7,554 bases of DNA from assembly GCA_028873155.1 (NCBI GenBank), contig JAGWML010000150.1, positions 1-7,554 on the forward strand. The letters are read 5' to 3'. Source of the stretch: Acidobacteriota bacterium (GTDB lineage Bacteria; Acidobacteriota; Terriglobia; Terriglobales; Acidobacteriaceae). Numbering within the stretch: the stretch's first letter is position 1; every line of letters starts with the position of its first letter. Below the pieces are notes generated by a model. It was not told where the DNA came from and searched no databases. It was given only the letters and a program-made list of their open reading frames with translations. Positions 6,101 through 7,554 of this stretch are shown here, piece by piece. A program made the position numbers and the translations under genes.

Positions 6101-7322
6101 GGGCCCTCCGCAGCTCATCGGCGTCGTGCTGCAACTCGACGGTCTTCTGGAGCAGGCCGTAGTTGCCGTGCCACTGCACAAAGTCGGCTCCGCCCATGAA
6201 GGCGCCGTGCTTGCTGGTGCGGCCGTCATAGTGCCAGAGATCGAAGTAGGTAAAGTCGATGGGATTGCTAAACGGGGGGCCGGTGAGGATGCCGTCTTTA
6301 TGGAGGCCGTCCATGATGGCCTGGGCACTCTGCACCTTGGCATTGGTGCTGGCGACGACCTGATCGGCCTGGGTGTAGACGCGATCGATGAGCGCCGCGG
6401 TGTGGCATTGCTCGCAGACCTGCTTCATGTTGGTCTGGGCCTGCAAATAGTTGGGCCGTTTTGTGCTGATGGCGTTGGCCAGATACCAGCTGAGGCGTTC
6501 TGAGGGGTCGTGCGTCACCTTCAGACCGTTGATGCCGCTCATGTGGCAGGTGGCGCAGGTGGGCACAAACATATCGCGCGTGGTGAGTGTTTTGGGATTG
6601 GCGTCCAGCTTGAGCAGTTTCTCCTGCGCCGCAAACATCACGCCGTGGCGTGACTCGTTGTAGATCTCGATCTGCGAGTGGTCTGGACCCATGTGGCACT
6701 GCGCACAGGTGGAGGGCAGCCGGGCAAGCGCGACAGAACTGGTGTGGCGCGCGTGGCATTCGGTGCAGGTGCCGATGGTGCCATCGTCATTGGGCTTGCC
6801 GATGGAGTGGCACTGCTCACAGCCAGATGCCATGGCCGAAGAGCCCTCCGCCGTGACGAAGGGATGGGGTGGACGCTTGGTGCCGCCGGGCTGGTACTGC
6901 TCACTGAAAGTGACCTGCTCCGGCGAGAGTCCCTTTTCACCATAGATGGCGGCCCAACTGGGCGCGGCGTGGCGGCTGCGCAGAAACTCCTGATAGATGC
7001 CCTCGTGGCAACTGCGGCAGTTGCCCGCGGTGAGATGTGTGGCGATGACGAAACCGTGGTGGTCCAACTTCTTCTGGCCGGGGCCCGGCTGATGGCAGTC
7101 AAGGCAGTTGACGCCCTTCTTTGCGTGGGCGCTCATCTCGTATTCGTGGACGACGGAGTACTGCAGGCGTGCGTGGCACTCGGCACACTTGCCGCTGGCC
7201 AGCACATAGTCGGAGGTGGGCTGCTCGGTTTCAACTCGAGGCCGGGCGCGGTTGACGAGAAAGGCTCCAAGAATCAGGCCAAAGGCAACAGTGACAGCGA
7301 TGAAGACCGATCGGAAGGACAT
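6084..7322 (-). CDS. Octahaem cytochrome c of the hydroxylamine oxidoreductase (HAO) family
   Basis: Encodes 412 residues with eight CxxCH haem-binding motifs starting at residues 46, 73, 102, 168, 186, 206, 256 and 303. Residues 6-23 form an N-terminal hydrophobic segment without an obvious cleavage site, so the protein is probably anchored in the inner membrane facing the periplasm. Spacing and flanks match HAO-family enzymes: HAKKGVNCLDCH, the close trio 168/186/206, and MGPDHSQIEIYNESRHG, whose Asp214-His215 correspond to the HAO active-site Asp-His. Haem 4 (CEQCH, 168) would be the catalytic haem. Around residues 381-386 the protein reads FVQWHG where HAO has a cross-linking Tyr, by my alignment from memory; the P460 cross-link therefore appears absent, as in reductive relatives. 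Likely chemistry is on a small nitrogen (or sulfur) oxyanion or hydroxylamine. GAGG lies 4 nt before the ATG. First gene of the leftward cluster. Confidence 0.9.
   Translation of the reverse strand: MSFRSVFIAVTVAFGLILGAFLVNRARPRVETEQPTSDYVLASGKCAECHARLQYSVVHEYEMSAHAKKGVNCLDCHQPGPGQKKLDHHGFVIATHLTAGNCRSCHEGIYQEFLRSRHAAPSWAAIYGEKGLSPEQVTFSEQYQPGGTKRPPHPFVTAEGSSAMASGCEQCHSIGKPNDDGTIGTCTECHARHTSSVALARLPSTCAQCHMGPDHSQIEIYNESRHGVMFAAQEKLLKLDANPKTLTTRDMFVPTCATCHMSGINGLKVTHDPSERLSWYLANAISTKRPNYLQAQTNMKQVCEQCHTAALIDRVYTQADQVVASTNAKVQSAQAIMDGLHKDGILTGPPFSNPIDFTYFDLWHYDGRTSKHGAFMGGADFVQWHGNYGLLQKTVELQHDADELRRAHAAHR
6105..6109 (-). promoter_or_regulatory. Ribosome binding site of the 8-TM gene inside the cytochrome gene
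   Basis: GGAGG with a GCCC spacer before ATG at 6100. It lies within the last codons of the cytochrome gene, fixing the overlapping start and suggesting coupled translation. Confidence 0.65.
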
Positions 7323-7424
7323 GGGGCCTCAATGAACCAAAATCGAGTGGGTCCAGCGGATGCGTTTCGACGGATACGGAGAGGGTAGCGCAGCCTTGAC
7401 TGCTTGGGAAGGGACTTTTGTCAC

Positions 7425-7439
7425 GCAACAATTGCGCCA
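7425..7439 (-). promoter_or_regulatory. Sigma-54-like promoter element upstream of the octahaem cytochrome
   Basis: On the minus strand TGGCGC, 5 bp, then TTGC reproduces the GG/GC spacing of the -24/-12 sigma-54 promoter (consensus TGGCAC-N5-TTGC), with one mismatch in the -24 half. A transcript would start near 7413, giving a leader of about 90 nt. No convincing sigma-70 pair is seen in 7323-7463. The same bases include CGCAA-N3-TTGCG, a 13-bp inverted repeat (7424-7436), which could instead be a protein-binding site. Confidence 0.35.
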
Positions 7440-7463
7440 TTTGAGACGCGAACAGCGAACCAA

Positions 7464-7500
7464 GCAGAACAGGCAAGCCGAGTGGGCTTGCCTGTTCTGC
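7464..7500 (-). terminator. Strong hairpin, probable terminator of a gene entering from the right
   Basis: Perfect 16-bp inverted repeat (7464-7479 and 7485-7500) with a 5-nt loop. On the minus strand it lies about 30 nt after a TAG stop at 7530-7532 and upstream of the cytochrome promoter region, as expected for a transcription terminator between two leftward genes. No clean T-run follows on either strand (TTGGTTCG on the minus strand), so efficiency is uncertain. A bidirectional terminator or a stable mRNA 3' end are alternatives. Confidence 0.6.
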
Positions 7501-7529
7501 GACGTAAAGTGTCAGGGATGTGTTGGGGG

Positions 7530-7554
7530 CTACTTTCCGGACTTTGCAGGGCCG
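7530..7554 (-). CDS. Possible 3' end of a leftward gene cut off by window edge
   Basis: In one minus-strand frame the last codons read GPAKSGK followed by TAG at 7532-7530. A basic, flexible tail, a stop and then a strong hairpin 30 nt later is the layout of a gene end. Only seven residues are visible, so the product cannot be named. The other two minus-strand frames are also open here, so this is tentative. Confidence 0.3.

Noticed and set aside
6101..6343. N-terminal extension of the 8-TM gene
   Set aside because: This stretch lies inside the cytochrome gene in another frame and translates to a low-complexity Ser/Thr/Pro peptide. The ATG at 6100 has a good ribosome binding site and begins just before the first hydrophobic segments.
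6678..7388. 236-codon plus-strand open frame
   Set aside because: Antisense to the octahaem cytochrome. The eight CxxCH motifs are all on the minus strand.
7231..7476. 81-codon minus-strand frame upstream of and overlapping the cytochrome, open to the window edge
   Set aside because: It runs through the hairpin and promoter region and about 90 bp into the cytochrome gene. It has no ribosome binding site or motif, so a terminator/promoter interpretation fits better.
1..7554. CRISPR arrays, tRNA or rRNA genes, insertion sequences
   Set aside because: No regularly spaced repeats, tRNA-like cloverleaf, rRNA-like conserved blocks or transposase motifs were seen on either strand.

Overview
The window is high-GC, densely coded bacterial DNA. 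The gene content suggests a Gram-negative heterotroph of the Acidobacteriota type (Terriglobia-like): a secreted GH3 glycosidase, an outer-membrane acyloxyacyl/lipid A deacylase-like barrel, and a multihaem c-type cytochrome. The phylum is an inference from protein style and gene content; no marker gene is present.

Layout, left to right. (1) 1-1408, minus strand: the N-terminal part of a secreted GH3 beta-glucosidase-type enzyme, cut by the left edge. (2) About 310 bp of non-coding DNA separates it from a divergent PagL/acyloxyacyl hydrolase-like gene (1721-2494, plus). (3) A HAD-family phosphatase (2521-3150, minus, TTG start) converges on that gene and is divergent from a PLP-dependent class I/II aminotransferase (3248-4435, plus). 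The 97-bp divergent promoter region between them carries an inverted repeat. (4) A very AT-rich 65-bp spacer follows. (5) A leftward cluster occupies the rest: an octahaem HAO-family cytochrome c (6084-7322), an eight-TM membrane protein (5165-6100) whose start overlaps the cytochrome stop by 17 nt, and a glyoxalase II-like metallo-beta-lactamase-fold hydrolase (4503-5135) 29 bp further on. (6) At the right edge there is a promoter region with a sigma-54-like element, a perfect 16-bp-stem hairpin, and possibly the last codons of another leftward gene.

The most interesting part is the cytochrome/8-TM pair. The cytochrome has eight CxxCH motifs with the spacing and active-site Asp-His of hydroxylamine oxidoreductase (HAO) relatives. 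It appears to lack the tyrosine that cross-links the catalytic P460 haem, which points towards a reductive or otherwise non-canonical enzyme. It is tied by translational overlap to an uncharacterised membrane protein that is visibly an internal duplication of a 4-TM unit, with histidines at equivalent positions in each half. I see no NapC/NrfH or cytochrome c-M552 type partner. The inference is that the duplicated 8-TM protein is the quinone-side membrane partner of the octahaem enzyme. The other genes look like ordinary metabolic and envelope genes, each with one unusual active-site detail noted below.
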